Shown: positions 1 to 5,329 of the stretch, piece after piece
Position numbering within the stretch: position 1 is the stretch's first letter
Layout of the letters: each line of letters opens with the position of its first letter
DNA from: Chloroflexota bacterium
Lineage (GTDB): Bacteria; Chloroflexota; Anaerolineae; Promineifilales; Promineifilaceae
DNA length: 5,329 bases
Direction of reading: 5' to 3'
NCBI GenBank assembly: GCA_008501785.1
Contig: QQUD01000859.1
Location: 1-5,329, forward strand
Position numbers and translations under genes: made by a program
The notes under the pieces: generated by a model
The model's database searches: none
What the model was told of the DNA's origin: nothing
The model's input: only the letters and a program-made list of their open reading frames with translations

Positions 1-2503
1 ATGCTGCAAACGGATCTGTTGGGGCGTGTTGGAGGGCGTTGGGTGGTAAGGTTCCCGTTTCATTTATTACCGACCATTTATAGCCATCTACAATGTCAAC
101 GGCCGTTCCCTCTTGCGCCGCCGTCAACCGGGTAAGCGCCTCGTCTAAGCTGCCAACGGCACCACCACCACTGCCTTGAATCGCTGCTAATGTGTCGTCG
201 TCGTAACCGATGGGAAAACGGCCGTTTAAATGCACCATCCATATCGGGGAATTGGGGATGGAAACGGCCGTTTCCGGTTCGCCCAATTCATAACCAGACC
301 CATCCGTCAGCACCAAAATCGCGTCATATGTTTCGCCATTGTGCAGATCATTGAACTGTGTGAGCAATTGCGCCGGATTTTGACCGCCGTAGTAGAGCAT
401 GTTTTCTATGTCCAATTCATCGAGCGTTGTGCGGGAAGGCGCTTCCCCGCGAATGGGGGAGGCGGTGAGGTAAACGTCAACGGCCGTTCCCCATGCAGCC
501 AATTCAGTCAACATCTTCTCCACTTCATTAGCCAGCTTCGCCATGCTGCGCGAACGGTCCACCACAACAGCAAGTTGACTGTGGACTGTTGACTGTTGAC
601 TGTTAACAGTTGCTACCGGCTCTACAATCACAGCCGTGCCATCAGGATAATTCACCAGATGGGTGGTGGGTTCAGTGGGGTTGTTGATGGCGACGGTTTC
701 AGGCAGCCAGGTATCTTCGCCCCATGCAACCGGTTCGCCATTGAGCAAGCGTTCGCTTTCATCGGTCCAATAAACGTTGAATTTATCGGCCAAATGCGGC
801 ATCGGCCACCTGTCGCCGTCGGCCATGACTTGCCATGTAACCCACAAATGCAGGTGATCGCCCTCTCGGATGGTTGGACTGAAATTTCTGTCGGTCCAGT
901 CTCGGCGTGCTGGCTCGACCGGAAAGGCGCGAAGCCGGTATTGGCTGGGGCCAATTTGCTCAAGCAGGGCCGGATCGATATTGCGGCGCACTTCGTTACG
1001 GTAGGTGGCTTGGGCTGCGCCGCGTGGGGCGATGTGGTAGGTGAACCGTGTGTCTCGGTCTGCGCTGTTACCTAGCCAGATGCCGGTGAGAACGGCCGTT
1101 TCTGGCAAACTAAAATAATAAACCACTTCCTGCCGCTGCCATGTCTGGTTTTGATACACTTCATACAGCTCGAACTCAGCCCAATCGCCATGTTCTGTCA
1201 AAGTAACTTCCTGGTTCGTGAGCAAAATTTCACGATCATCCACTGCCTGCCAGTTTGAACGCGCTTGATCAATGGACCATGTTGAACGGGCGGCACGCAC
1301 GACTGTGTCGTGTTCCCCTTCAATGATGGGTTCGTCAAAGTATTGCAAGTACAGCTCTGCGGCCTGCTGTGGCTCGGTGCGCAGGGCTTGCGAATCCCAC
1401 GAGGTTGGGTCGATACTGTCTGGATCAACGGGTTTGTACAAAATGGGTTGGGCAATTGCCTCATAGGCAGCTTGCACGCGGCTTGCATTTTCGGGTTCCA
1501 ACTTCAGCGTGTGTTCATACATTTCGTACACATGACGTACTTCACCTTGAGCGGTGATGTATCGCTGGGGTGCCAAAAATGAATTGAGCAGCCCATCCCG
1601 AATCGCGTTTTCTTCTGTTAATAGCTGCTCTGCTTCGGCCAGTGTGGTGGGTGGTGTTTCGAGCAGGGCAAATGCTTTGTGCTGTGGTTGCCTGTTGGCC
1701 GGGATGGCCAGCAGGATGAGGATGAGGAAAACGGCCGTTGTCACAATCATGGCGCGGATGGGGCTGGAAACGGCCGTTAACTCTTTTGCCCCTCGCCACC
1801 ACGCCTTCGCATAGAGAATGGATACAGCAATCGGCATCATTACAAACAGCGTGCCGCTAAATACGAAAAGAATGATTCCCAGCCCGGTAAATGGAACCAT
1901 GCGCCACTGAATAGAACTGAATTCAAAGTCGGTAATCATTCGCCAAATGCCTTCAAAAAATTCATCTATAGAACGAATACCTTCGACGCTAATTGGCAGT
2001 GCGTAAAAGCTTATCCAAATGGCGGTGTAGATGCCCGTGATTAGCAATAGCGTGAGGCCAATCATGCGTAGATGTGTCAAAACAATATGCCGTTTGCCGT
2101 CTTGTTTGTCGAGCAGCTGCCAGAGGTAGGTGAGGATGCCGAGTGCCGCTGTGACCAGCAGCAGTGCAACAGCTGCTGTCATCTGTCGCACAGCGAAAAA
2201 GCGCAGTGCTAGCAGCAGCATGATCGGACCTTCGACGCCGTAGCCCAATGCAAATAACCGGGTTGGGTAGCGTCGCAATCGTGTAAATCCGAGTCCGATT
2301 GCGAATGCTGGAATCAATGTCAAAATGACTGCGTAAAGGAGAAAGCTTGCGGGAATTTCGCCTGTGCGAACGGCCGTTATCATTTCCATCAGCACAACGG
2401 GCGCAAATCCCAAAAACATAAATGCCAGAAAAATAATATTCCACGACCAGAATAGACCGTAAGACCAACCATTTTTGTCGAATAATTTGCGTAGGAAGTT
2501 CAT
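1..2503 (-). CDS. Seven-TM VIT/vWA-domain membrane protein, probable exosortase partner (3' end outside window)
   Basis: The frame is open for 834 codons from ATG 2503 to the window edge, with no stop. Seven hydrophobic segments lie at about residues 17-39, 52-74, 84-104, 109-130, 146-169, 204-232 and 251-268. A soluble region follows. A VIT-like domain spans about 420-560, with hallmark stretches YYFSLPETAVLTGIWLG (462-478) and DPALLEQIGPSQYRLRAFPV (510-529). A vWA-like domain starts near 644, with the metal-site DxSxS as D649-S651-S653 and a second Asp in LTDGSG (D734). The usual MIDAS Thr is not obvious: GGQN stands at 706-709. The architecture matches, from memory, the multi-TM PEP-CTERM integral membrane family (TIGR02921-like) that accompanies exosortases. 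The sorting signal itself would lie beyond position 1 and is not seen. The role is unknown; the vWA domain suggests metal-dependent protein binding outside the membrane. A Shine-Dalgarno sequence supports the start. The gene lies 40 nt behind the exosortase gene, probably in one operon. Confidence 0.88.
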   Translation of the reverse strand, partial: MNFLRKLFDKNGWSYGLFWSWNIIFLAFMFLGFAPVVLMEMITAVRTGEIPASFLLYAVILTLIPAFAIGLGFTRLRRYPTRLFALGYGVEGPIMLLLALRFFAVRQMTAAVALLLVTAALGILTYLWQLLDKQDGKRHIVLTHLRMIGLTLLLITGIYTAIWISFYALPISVEGIRSIDEFFEGIWRMITDFEFSSIQWRMVPFTGLGIILFVFSGTLFVMMPIAVSILYAKAWWRGAKELTAVSSPIRAMIVTTAVFLILILLAIPANRQPQHKAFALLETPPTTLAEAEQLLTEENAIRDGLLNSFLAPQRYITAQGEVRHVYEMYEHTLKLEPENASRVQAAYEAIAQPILYKPVDPDSIDPTSWDSQALRTEPQQAAELYLQYFDEPIIEGEHDTVVRAARSTWSIDQARSNWQAVDDREILLTNQEVTLTEHGDWAEFELYEVYQNQTWQRQEVVYYFSLPETAVLTGIWLGNSADRDTRFTYHIAPRGAAQATYRNEVRRNIDPALLEQIGPSQYRLRAFPVEPARRDWTDRNFSPTIREGDHLHLWVTWQVMADGDRWPMPHLADKFNVYWTDESERLLNGEPVAWGEDTWLPETVAINNPTEPTTHLVNYPDGTAVIVEPVATVNSQQSTVHSQLAVVVDRSRSMAKLANEVEKMLTELAAWGTAVDVYLTASPIRGEAPSRTTLDELDIENMLYYGGQNPAQLLTQFNDLHNGETYDAILVLTDGSGYELGEPETAVSIPNSPIWMVHLNGRFPIGYDDDTLAAIQGSGGGAVGSLDEALTRLTAAQEGTAVDIVDGYKWSVINETGTLPPNALQHAPTDPFAA
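574..611. repeat. Heptamer array GTTGACT x4 inside the VIT/vWA gene
   Basis: Four 7-bp units (574-601), the second with one mismatch (GTGGACT), end in the 12-bp palindrome ACTGTTAACAGT (599-610). The unit is a rotation of ACTGTTG, whose complement CAACAGT equals, from memory, a cyanobacterial STRR heptamer. Read on the minus strand it encodes Gln/Ser/Thr-rich residues 632-643, exactly between the VIT region and the first strand of the vWA domain. The frame is kept. Confidence 0.85.
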
Positions 2504-2508
2504 GTGTA

Positions 2509-2514
2509 CTCCTT
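2509..2514 (-). promoter_or_regulatory. Ribosome binding site of the VIT/vWA gene
   Basis: AAGGAG on the minus strand sits 5 nt before the ATG at 2503. This is a good Shine-Dalgarno sequence and fixes the start of the long left-hand frame. It lies in the 40-nt gap after the exosortase stop codon, so the second gene can be initiated independently on a shared transcript. Confidence 0.8.
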
Positions 2515-2522
2515 TTTAGGTA

Positions 2523-2550
2523 TCAGGGTTCAGCTTTCAGGCGTCAGCCA
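2523..2550. repeat. Degenerate heptamer array TCAGNNN x4 spanning the exosortase stop
   Basis: TCAG recurs at exact 7-bp steps (2523, 2530, 2537, 2544) with variable last three bases. The fourth unit supplies the TGA stop of the exosortase gene (2544-2546). The other three fill most of the gap to the next gene's ribosome binding site. Confidence 0.65.
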
Positions 2551-4136
2551 GAATTATCTTGCTGATTGCTGAATGCTGATTGCTGATTGCTTAATTGCTT
2601 TGCCACCGTCTCGTGCATCATTTCGTAAAACGCTGCGATGTCGGGATTGTTTGGATCGACGACGTCGTCGAAAATGATGGAGACGAGCATCCAGCGCTCA
2701 CGTTTGGGAGCCAGATCGGACCAAATGCGTGTGCCGTAGTCGTCGGTGGTTTGGGTGTTGGACTGGAACCAGTAGGTGGCGGTAAATAAGGTTTGTTGAT
2801 TGCCGTCGCCCAGTTTGACCAGGCGTACCGGCATTGTTTGATTGATAAGATGGGTGCTTGAGTTGTCGAGTGACAGCCCATACACCTCGAAACAGCGCTC
2901 TGGGCGATGGTGGGCACGCCAGGTGTGGCTGTTGATGAGAATCATTGAACCGGAAACGCCACGCCATTCGAAGCGATAGCGGTCGGCAGCGTCGGCTCCG
3001 TCACGAGTGAGCCATTCGTTTTCGTCGGGTTTGAGCGGCAAGGGTGTGCTGGTTAGTTCGTCTGCAAAGGTCCATATGGGTGTTGCGGTGGTGAGGCCGG
3101 TGATGGGGCGAGGGGAGTAGAGTAGGGCCATGAATGCGAGGATGATGATGAGTGTTGGTTGTAGAAAAGAAGAAGAAATAATGAATTGTGAATTGTGAAT
3201 TGTGAATTGTGAACGGGGTGTGCCTTCTTGTTTCCCGTTTTTTGTTTTTTGTTTGCGCAGCAGTGTGACCGCTGCAGCACAAGCACCCACAAACCCAAGC
3301 ACCCCCAGTGGAATGTGCAGCATTTCGGCAAGGAATGGTAGTTGGAAAACTTCACCGATGGTGATCAGGATGGCGACGCGGGTGAGGTTGGCGAGGAAGA
3401 GGAGGAGGAAAAAGATAACGGCCGTTCCCAGCCATCCCCAATTCAGCTTTCGATTTTCAATCCAGGTGGCAGCCAGCAAAAAGAGGGAGCCGGTCCACAA
3501 ACTTTTGACGCCGCTGCATGGAATGTCGATATGGGAGACGCCATTTTCAAAAACAAGAATGGTGTCGATGCCAATGGCCGCAATACCGGTTGCGGCCAAA
3601 CCATCACGCACAATGGCGGCGGTGAGGATACGCATCGGGTAGCCAATAAAGGTTTGCATGTGGTCGCCAAATGGCAGTGTGCCGATGAGCAGCAGTGCTG
3701 CCGGGAAACCTTGTCGCCACTGCTGCTGTGGCAGCCACAATCCGAGCAAGCCATACGTTGCTAGCCCAAACAGGCTGGCCGACAGGGTGTTTACATCGAG
3801 AAAGCGTTCGATGAGGAGGTAGATGATGGCGCTGAAGAGGAGGAGGAGAAACGGCCGTATTTTAAACTCCGGTGGTGCATCTAATTTTGGCCGAAAATTA
3901 CCCTTTTGTACCTGCACAACGAGCAAAACGGCAATCCCAATCAGCAAAATCTGGTTCGTGCGAAAATCCTCACGTGAAAAGATGACAGTTAAGTATTCTA
4001 CCAGTGGATAAAACAGCCATCCCCATGCCACTAAAATCAATACATTCCCAATAAATGTTCGACTATCGAATGATTTTAAAGGGGATTCTGATTCAAATTT
4101 TTCGTTTTTTGATACGGCCATTTTCATTCGTCCCAT
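2544..4136 (-). CDS. xrtO: Exosortase (XrtO-like) with fused C-terminal extracytoplasmic domain
   Basis: The 530-residue product is an integral membrane cysteine protease/transpeptidase-like enzyme that would process C-terminal sorting signals outside the cytoplasmic membrane. About eight hydrophobic segments fall in residues 30-294. The exosortase triad is visible: Cys207 in DIPCSGVKSLW, Arg253 in NLTRVAI, and His274 in EMLHIPLGVLGF. A further hydrophobic segment (326-341) leads into a C-terminal domain of about 180 residues carrying HRPERCFEVYG (410-420), similar in style to the EpsI/DUF3485 partner of other exosortases. The subtype letter is from memory of exosortases with such an extension and is less certain than the family. 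The linker at 294-323 and the tail at about 516-526 are encoded by heptamer repeats. The start is uncertain: Met1, Met4 (4127) and Met6 (4121) are all possible, none has a clear Shine-Dalgarno, and the first two lie in a repeat. The VIT/vWA gene follows at 40 nt and is the likely substrate or partner. Confidence 0.9.
   Translation of the reverse strand: MGRMKMAVSKNEKFESESPLKSFDSRTFIGNVLILVAWGWLFYPLVEYLTVIFSREDFRTNQILLIGIAVLLVVQVQKGNFRPKLDAPPEFKIRPFLLLLFSAIIYLLIERFLDVNTLSASLFGLATYGLLGLWLPQQQWRQGFPAALLLIGTLPFGDHMQTFIGYPMRILTAAIVRDGLAATGIAAIGIDTILVFENGVSHIDIPCSGVKSLWTGSLFLLAATWIENRKLNWGWLGTAVIFFLLLFLANLTRVAILITIGEVFQLPFLAEMLHIPLGVLGFVGACAAAVTLLRKQKTKNGKQEGTPRSQFTIHNSQFIISSSFLQPTLIIILAFMALLYSPRPITGLTTATPIWTFADELTSTPLPLKPDENEWLTRDGADAADRYRFEWRGVSGSMILINSHTWRAHHRPERCFEVYGLSLDNSSTHLINQTMPVRLVKLGDGNQQTLFTATYWFQSNTQTTDDYGTRIWSDLAPKRERWMLVSIIFDDVVDPNNPDIAAFYEMMHETVAKQLSNQQSAFSNQQDNSG
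2561..2588. repeat. Heptamer array GCTGATT x4 at the 3' end of the exosortase gene
   Basis: Four units, with one mismatch (GCTGAAT at 2568-2574), are followed by a degenerate GCTTAATT. On the minus strand they encode the polar C-terminal tail around SNQQSAFSNQQ (516-526), which looks like an add-on to the conserved protein rather than part of its domain. The array is only 10 bp from the TCAGNNN array. Confidence 0.85.
3183..3213. repeat. Heptamer array GAATTGT x4 in the exosortase linker
   Basis: Four perfect GAATTGT units (3183-3210) are followed by GAA. On the minus strand they encode SQFTIHNSQFI, residues 309-319. This lies in the linker between the core exosortase membrane domain and the hydrophobic segment leading to the C-terminal domain. 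Because 7 is not a multiple of 3, the peptide cycles through all three frames of the unit. Confidence 0.9.
3225..3252. repeat. Heptamer array TTYYYGT x4 in the exosortase linker
   Basis: Units TTCTTGT, TTCCCGT, TTTTTGT and TTTTTGT follow one another without gaps. On the minus strand they encode the Lys/Gln-rich stretch KQKTKNGKQEG (295-305), directly after the last core membrane segment. Only 11 bp separate it from the GAATTGT array, so this linker is built almost wholly of repeats. Confidence 0.7.
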
Positions 4137-4157
4137 TCGTTCATTCGTCTTATTCGT
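4125..4157. repeat. Irregular CATTCGT repeat (four copies) over the exosortase start
   Basis: CATTCGT occurs at 4125-4131, 4134-4140 and 4142-4148, with TATTCGT at 4151-4157. Spacing is 9, 8 and 9 bp, so 1-2 extra bases separate the heptamers. On the minus strand each CAT is a potential ATG. Two of them (4136 and 4127) are in frame with the exosortase gene, which makes the annotated start depend on the repeat. Confidence 0.75.
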
Positions 4158-4171
4158 GATTTCTCTTCTAG

Positions 4172-4195
4172 ATACATAACAAAATTATGCATAAC
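4172..4195. promoter_or_regulatory. Direct repeat at the start of the exosortase transcript, possible operator
   Basis: ATACATAAC (4172-4180) and ATGCATAAC (4187-4195) are 8/9 identical and 15 bp apart start to start. The second copy overlaps the palindrome TTATGCATAA (4185-4194). They begin at the predicted start site of the minus-strand promoter, where a repressor could bind. No regulator is encoded in the window, so an operator role is only a suggestion. Confidence 0.3.
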
Positions 4196-4202
4196 AACCT
4201 GA

Positions 4203-4230
4203 AGTATAATCTTACAAACGTTCTTGTCAA
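4203..4230 (-). promoter_or_regulatory. Sigma70-type promoter for the exosortase operon
   Basis: On the minus strand TTGACA (4225-4230, consensus -35) is followed after exactly 16 bp by TATACT (4203-4208, 5/6 to consensus). Transcription would start near 4196, giving a leader of about 60 nt before ATG 4136. Position and orientation fit the exosortase gene. Confidence 0.72.
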
Positions 4231-4315
4231 CCATTTTTGCATATTTTCAGGAAAATTGGGCGGACTGTGGGGATAGCGTATGAAGTGCGTTGGTAAGCGG
4301 ATTAGTTGGGAATGT

Positions 4316-4324
4316 TGGTATAAT
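4316..4324 (+). promoter_or_regulatory. Extended -10 promoter of the GH31 gene
   Basis: TGGTATAAT gives a perfect -10 TATAAT (4319-4324) with the TGn extension (4316-4318). No good -35 is present at 16-18 bp, which is usual for extended -10 promoters. Transcription would start near 4331, about 28 nt before the ATG at 4359. It also argues against the TTG at 4290, which lies upstream of this promoter. Confidence 0.6.
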
Positions 4325-4347
4325 TGTGGCTTTTAAAACAAATATTC

Positions 4348-4352
4348 AAGGG
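4348..4352 (+). promoter_or_regulatory. Ribosome binding site of the GH31 gene
   Basis: AAGGG stands 6 nt before ATG 4359 and 9 nt before the adjacent ATG 4362. It favours 4359 as the start. Either Met gives nearly the same protein. Confidence 0.6.
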
Positions 4353-4358
4353 TTGAAG

Positions 4359-5329
4359 ATGATGAAATATACTGAATCCTTTCCCATTCAATTTGCACCT
4401 GTTGCTCATGTCGATGCTGTGATTAAAAGATCGCAGTTTCGGGTTACTGTGTTGACATCTCGGCTGCTGCGGCTGGAATTTAGCCCGACTGGCGAATTTG
4501 AGGACCGCCCCAGTCAGGCACTTTGGTATCGGGAACAGCCGGTGCCGAAGTTTGAAGTTGGGGAGGAAAACGGCCGTTTTTACCTCAACACCAATCACCT
4601 GCAACTCAACTACCAACTCGATGCACCACAATTCACACCTGAAGCCCTCAACATCGCCCTCACAGAAAACAACACCGTCTGGCATTATGGCGACGCAAAC
4701 CCGCTCAATCTGCAAGGCACGACGCGAACGCTGGACCGGGCCGATGGCGCGATTGACCTTGAAGAAGGATTATTGTCGCGCAGTGGCTGGGTTGTCTACG
4801 ATGATTCAAAGCGATTGGTTTTTGACGAAACTGGCTGGTTAACCAATCGCAACGCACCAGCCGGGTATCAAGACCTCTACTTTTTTGGATACGGCACCGA
4901 TTACAAAGTGTGTTTGTCTGATTTTGCGAAAGTTGCTGGGCCAGCGCCAATGGTTCCGCGCTGGTCGTTGGGGAATTGGTGGAGCCGCTATTGGGCTTAT
5001 GCGGAAGACGAACTGCTCGATTTAATGGATGAATTTATTGCGCATGAAGTGCCGTTGTCGGTTTGCATTGTGGACATGGATTGGCACCTCACAAACACCG
5101 GCAACGATTCAACTGGTTGGACGGGCTACACCTGGAATCGTGACCTGTTCCCTGATCCCAAAGCATTTATTGCTAAACTACACCAGCGCAATCTAAAACC
5201 GCGCCCAATTTTCATCCTGCAGAAGGCATTCACGACCATGAGGAGTCGTATGCAACTATGGCACAACATTTGGACATTGATCCAGAAAACAAAGCGACCA
5301 TCCCATTTTTGATTGCCCATCCCACTTTT
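4359..5329 (+). CDS. Glycoside hydrolase family 31 (alpha-glucosidase/alpha-xylosidase type), frameshifted, 3' end outside window
   Basis: The N-terminal part belongs to a GH31 enzyme, a family that hydrolyses alpha-linked glucose or xylose residues. Residues 1 to about 195 form the N-terminal beta-rich domain, with DLYFFGYGTDY at 172-182. The catalytic barrel begins with VPRWSLGNWWSRYW (199-212), VDMDWH (238-243) and TGWTGYTWNR (252-261), all typical of the family. No signal peptide is seen, so a cytoplasmic enzyme is likely. The frame is intact for 280 codons to Lys at 5196-5198, then runs into unrelated residues and a TGA at 5310-5312. The family sequence resumes in the next frame from 5198 as NFHPAEGIHDHEES and stays open to the window edge. 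One missing base in the A-run at 5195-5198 explains this. The catalytic nucleophile and acid/base lie outside the window, so substrate cannot be assigned. It could be a real pseudogene or an assembly error. Confidence 0.87.
5195..5201 (+). other. Frameshift point in the GH31 gene
   Basis: The A-run at 5195-5198 has four bases. A fifth A would give Asn-Leu-Lys-Thr-Ala-Pro-Asn-Phe-His-Pro, matching the length and key residues of the family segment Leu-Lys-x-x-x-Asn-x-His-Pro-Ala. The shift is a single-base deletion. The run is short for homopolymer error, and no classical slippery heptamer (A AAA AAC type) is present. Confidence 0.75.

Larger units (their letters stand above)
4137..4358. other. 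Divergent intergenic region
   Basis: This 222-nt gap separates the start of the exosortase gene (minus) from the GH31 gene (plus). It is more AT-rich than the flanking genes and holds a promoter for each direction, a direct repeat, most of a CATTCGT repeat array and the GH31 ribosome binding site. The two predicted start sites (about 4196 minus, about 4331 plus) are about 135 bp apart, so the transcripts do not overlap. I see no RNA gene or terminator here. Confidence 0.7.
98..4578. repeat. Dispersed iterated palindrome AACGGCCGTT (10 copies, 1 variant)
   Basis: Exact copies start at 98, 217, 263, 479, 1091, 1730, 1769, 2369, 3417 and 4569. A variant, AACGGCCGTA, is at 3850. Chance would give about 0.005 copies of a given 10-mer in this length. 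Every CGGCCG I find in the window sits in this context. All copies are inside genes: eight are read as Thr-Ala-Val, two as Asn-Gly-Arg, and the variant as Arg-Pro. The copy at 263 extends to the 16-bp palindrome GGAAACGGCCGTTTCC. The pattern resembles the cyanobacterial HIP1 element, though the sequence differs. Confidence 0.9.

Noticed and set aside
574..611. CRISPR array or transposon end at the GTTGACT repeats
   Set aside because: Units are 7 bp with no spacers, and no transposase or terminal inverted repeats flank them.
230..1075. Two plus-strand open frames of 120 and 159 codons
   Set aside because: They lie opposite the continuous minus-strand VIT/vWA frame, have low-complexity composition and no recognisable domain, and are shadows.
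1989..2468. Minus-strand 159-codon open frame rich in Arg, His and Cys
   Set aside because: It is an out-of-frame reading of the N-terminal membrane region of the VIT/vWA gene, which has its own ribosome binding site at 2509-2514.
2504..2543. Terminator between the exosortase and VIT/vWA genes
   Set aside because: The gap has no stem-loop followed by a T-run on the minus strand; it is mostly TCAGNNN repeat and ribosome binding site.
3202..3764. Plus-strand open frames of about 140 codons opposite the exosortase
   Set aside because: No ribosome binding site or domain, and the minus strand encodes the conserved exosortase triad here.
4205..4210. Plus-strand TATAAT as a second promoter
   Set aside because: It has no -35 at suitable spacing and no TGn extension. 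It overlaps the better minus-strand -10 and is probably coincidental.
4290..4358. TTG at 4290 as start of the GH31 gene
   Set aside because: It lies upstream of the extended -10 promoter at 4316-4324, adds residues unlike the family, and ATG 4359 has a ribosome binding site.

Overview
The window looks like a chromosomal or metagenomic contig piece from a free-living bacterium of moderate GC content. The best guess is a Chloroflexota/Anaerolineae-type organism, with a cyanobacterium as the alternative. This rests on three things: an exosortase locus of the kind known from those groups, short heptameric tandem repeats, and a very abundant palindrome, AACGGCCGTT. The taxonomic call is inference only.

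Layout. Positions 1-2503 (minus strand) hold one uninterrupted reading frame of 834 codons that runs off the left edge. It encodes a seven-helix membrane protein with a VIT domain and a von Willebrand A (vWA) domain. Because its stop lies outside the window, it is easily missed. Positions 2544-4136 (minus) encode a 530-residue exosortase with the Cys/Arg/His triad and a fused C-terminal extracytoplasmic domain. The two genes are 40 nt apart and probably form an operon, read from a strong sigma70-type promoter at 4203-4230. Positions 4137-4358 are a divergent intergenic region. From 4359 a plus-strand glycoside hydrolase family 31 (GH31) gene starts behind an extended -10 promoter. It is frameshifted near 5198 and runs off the right edge.

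The likely working unit is a dedicated exosortase plus its membrane-embedded VIT/vWA partner, which may carry a PEP-CTERM-like sorting signal beyond the left edge. The GH31 gene is divergent and has no evident functional link.

Two layers of DNA structure lie over the genes. One is six short arrays of about four 7-bp units each, with different unit sequences, all in protein linkers, protein termini or the gap between genes. The other is ten exact copies of AACGGCCGTT plus one near-copy, all inside coding sequence and mostly read in the frame giving Thr-Ala-Val.
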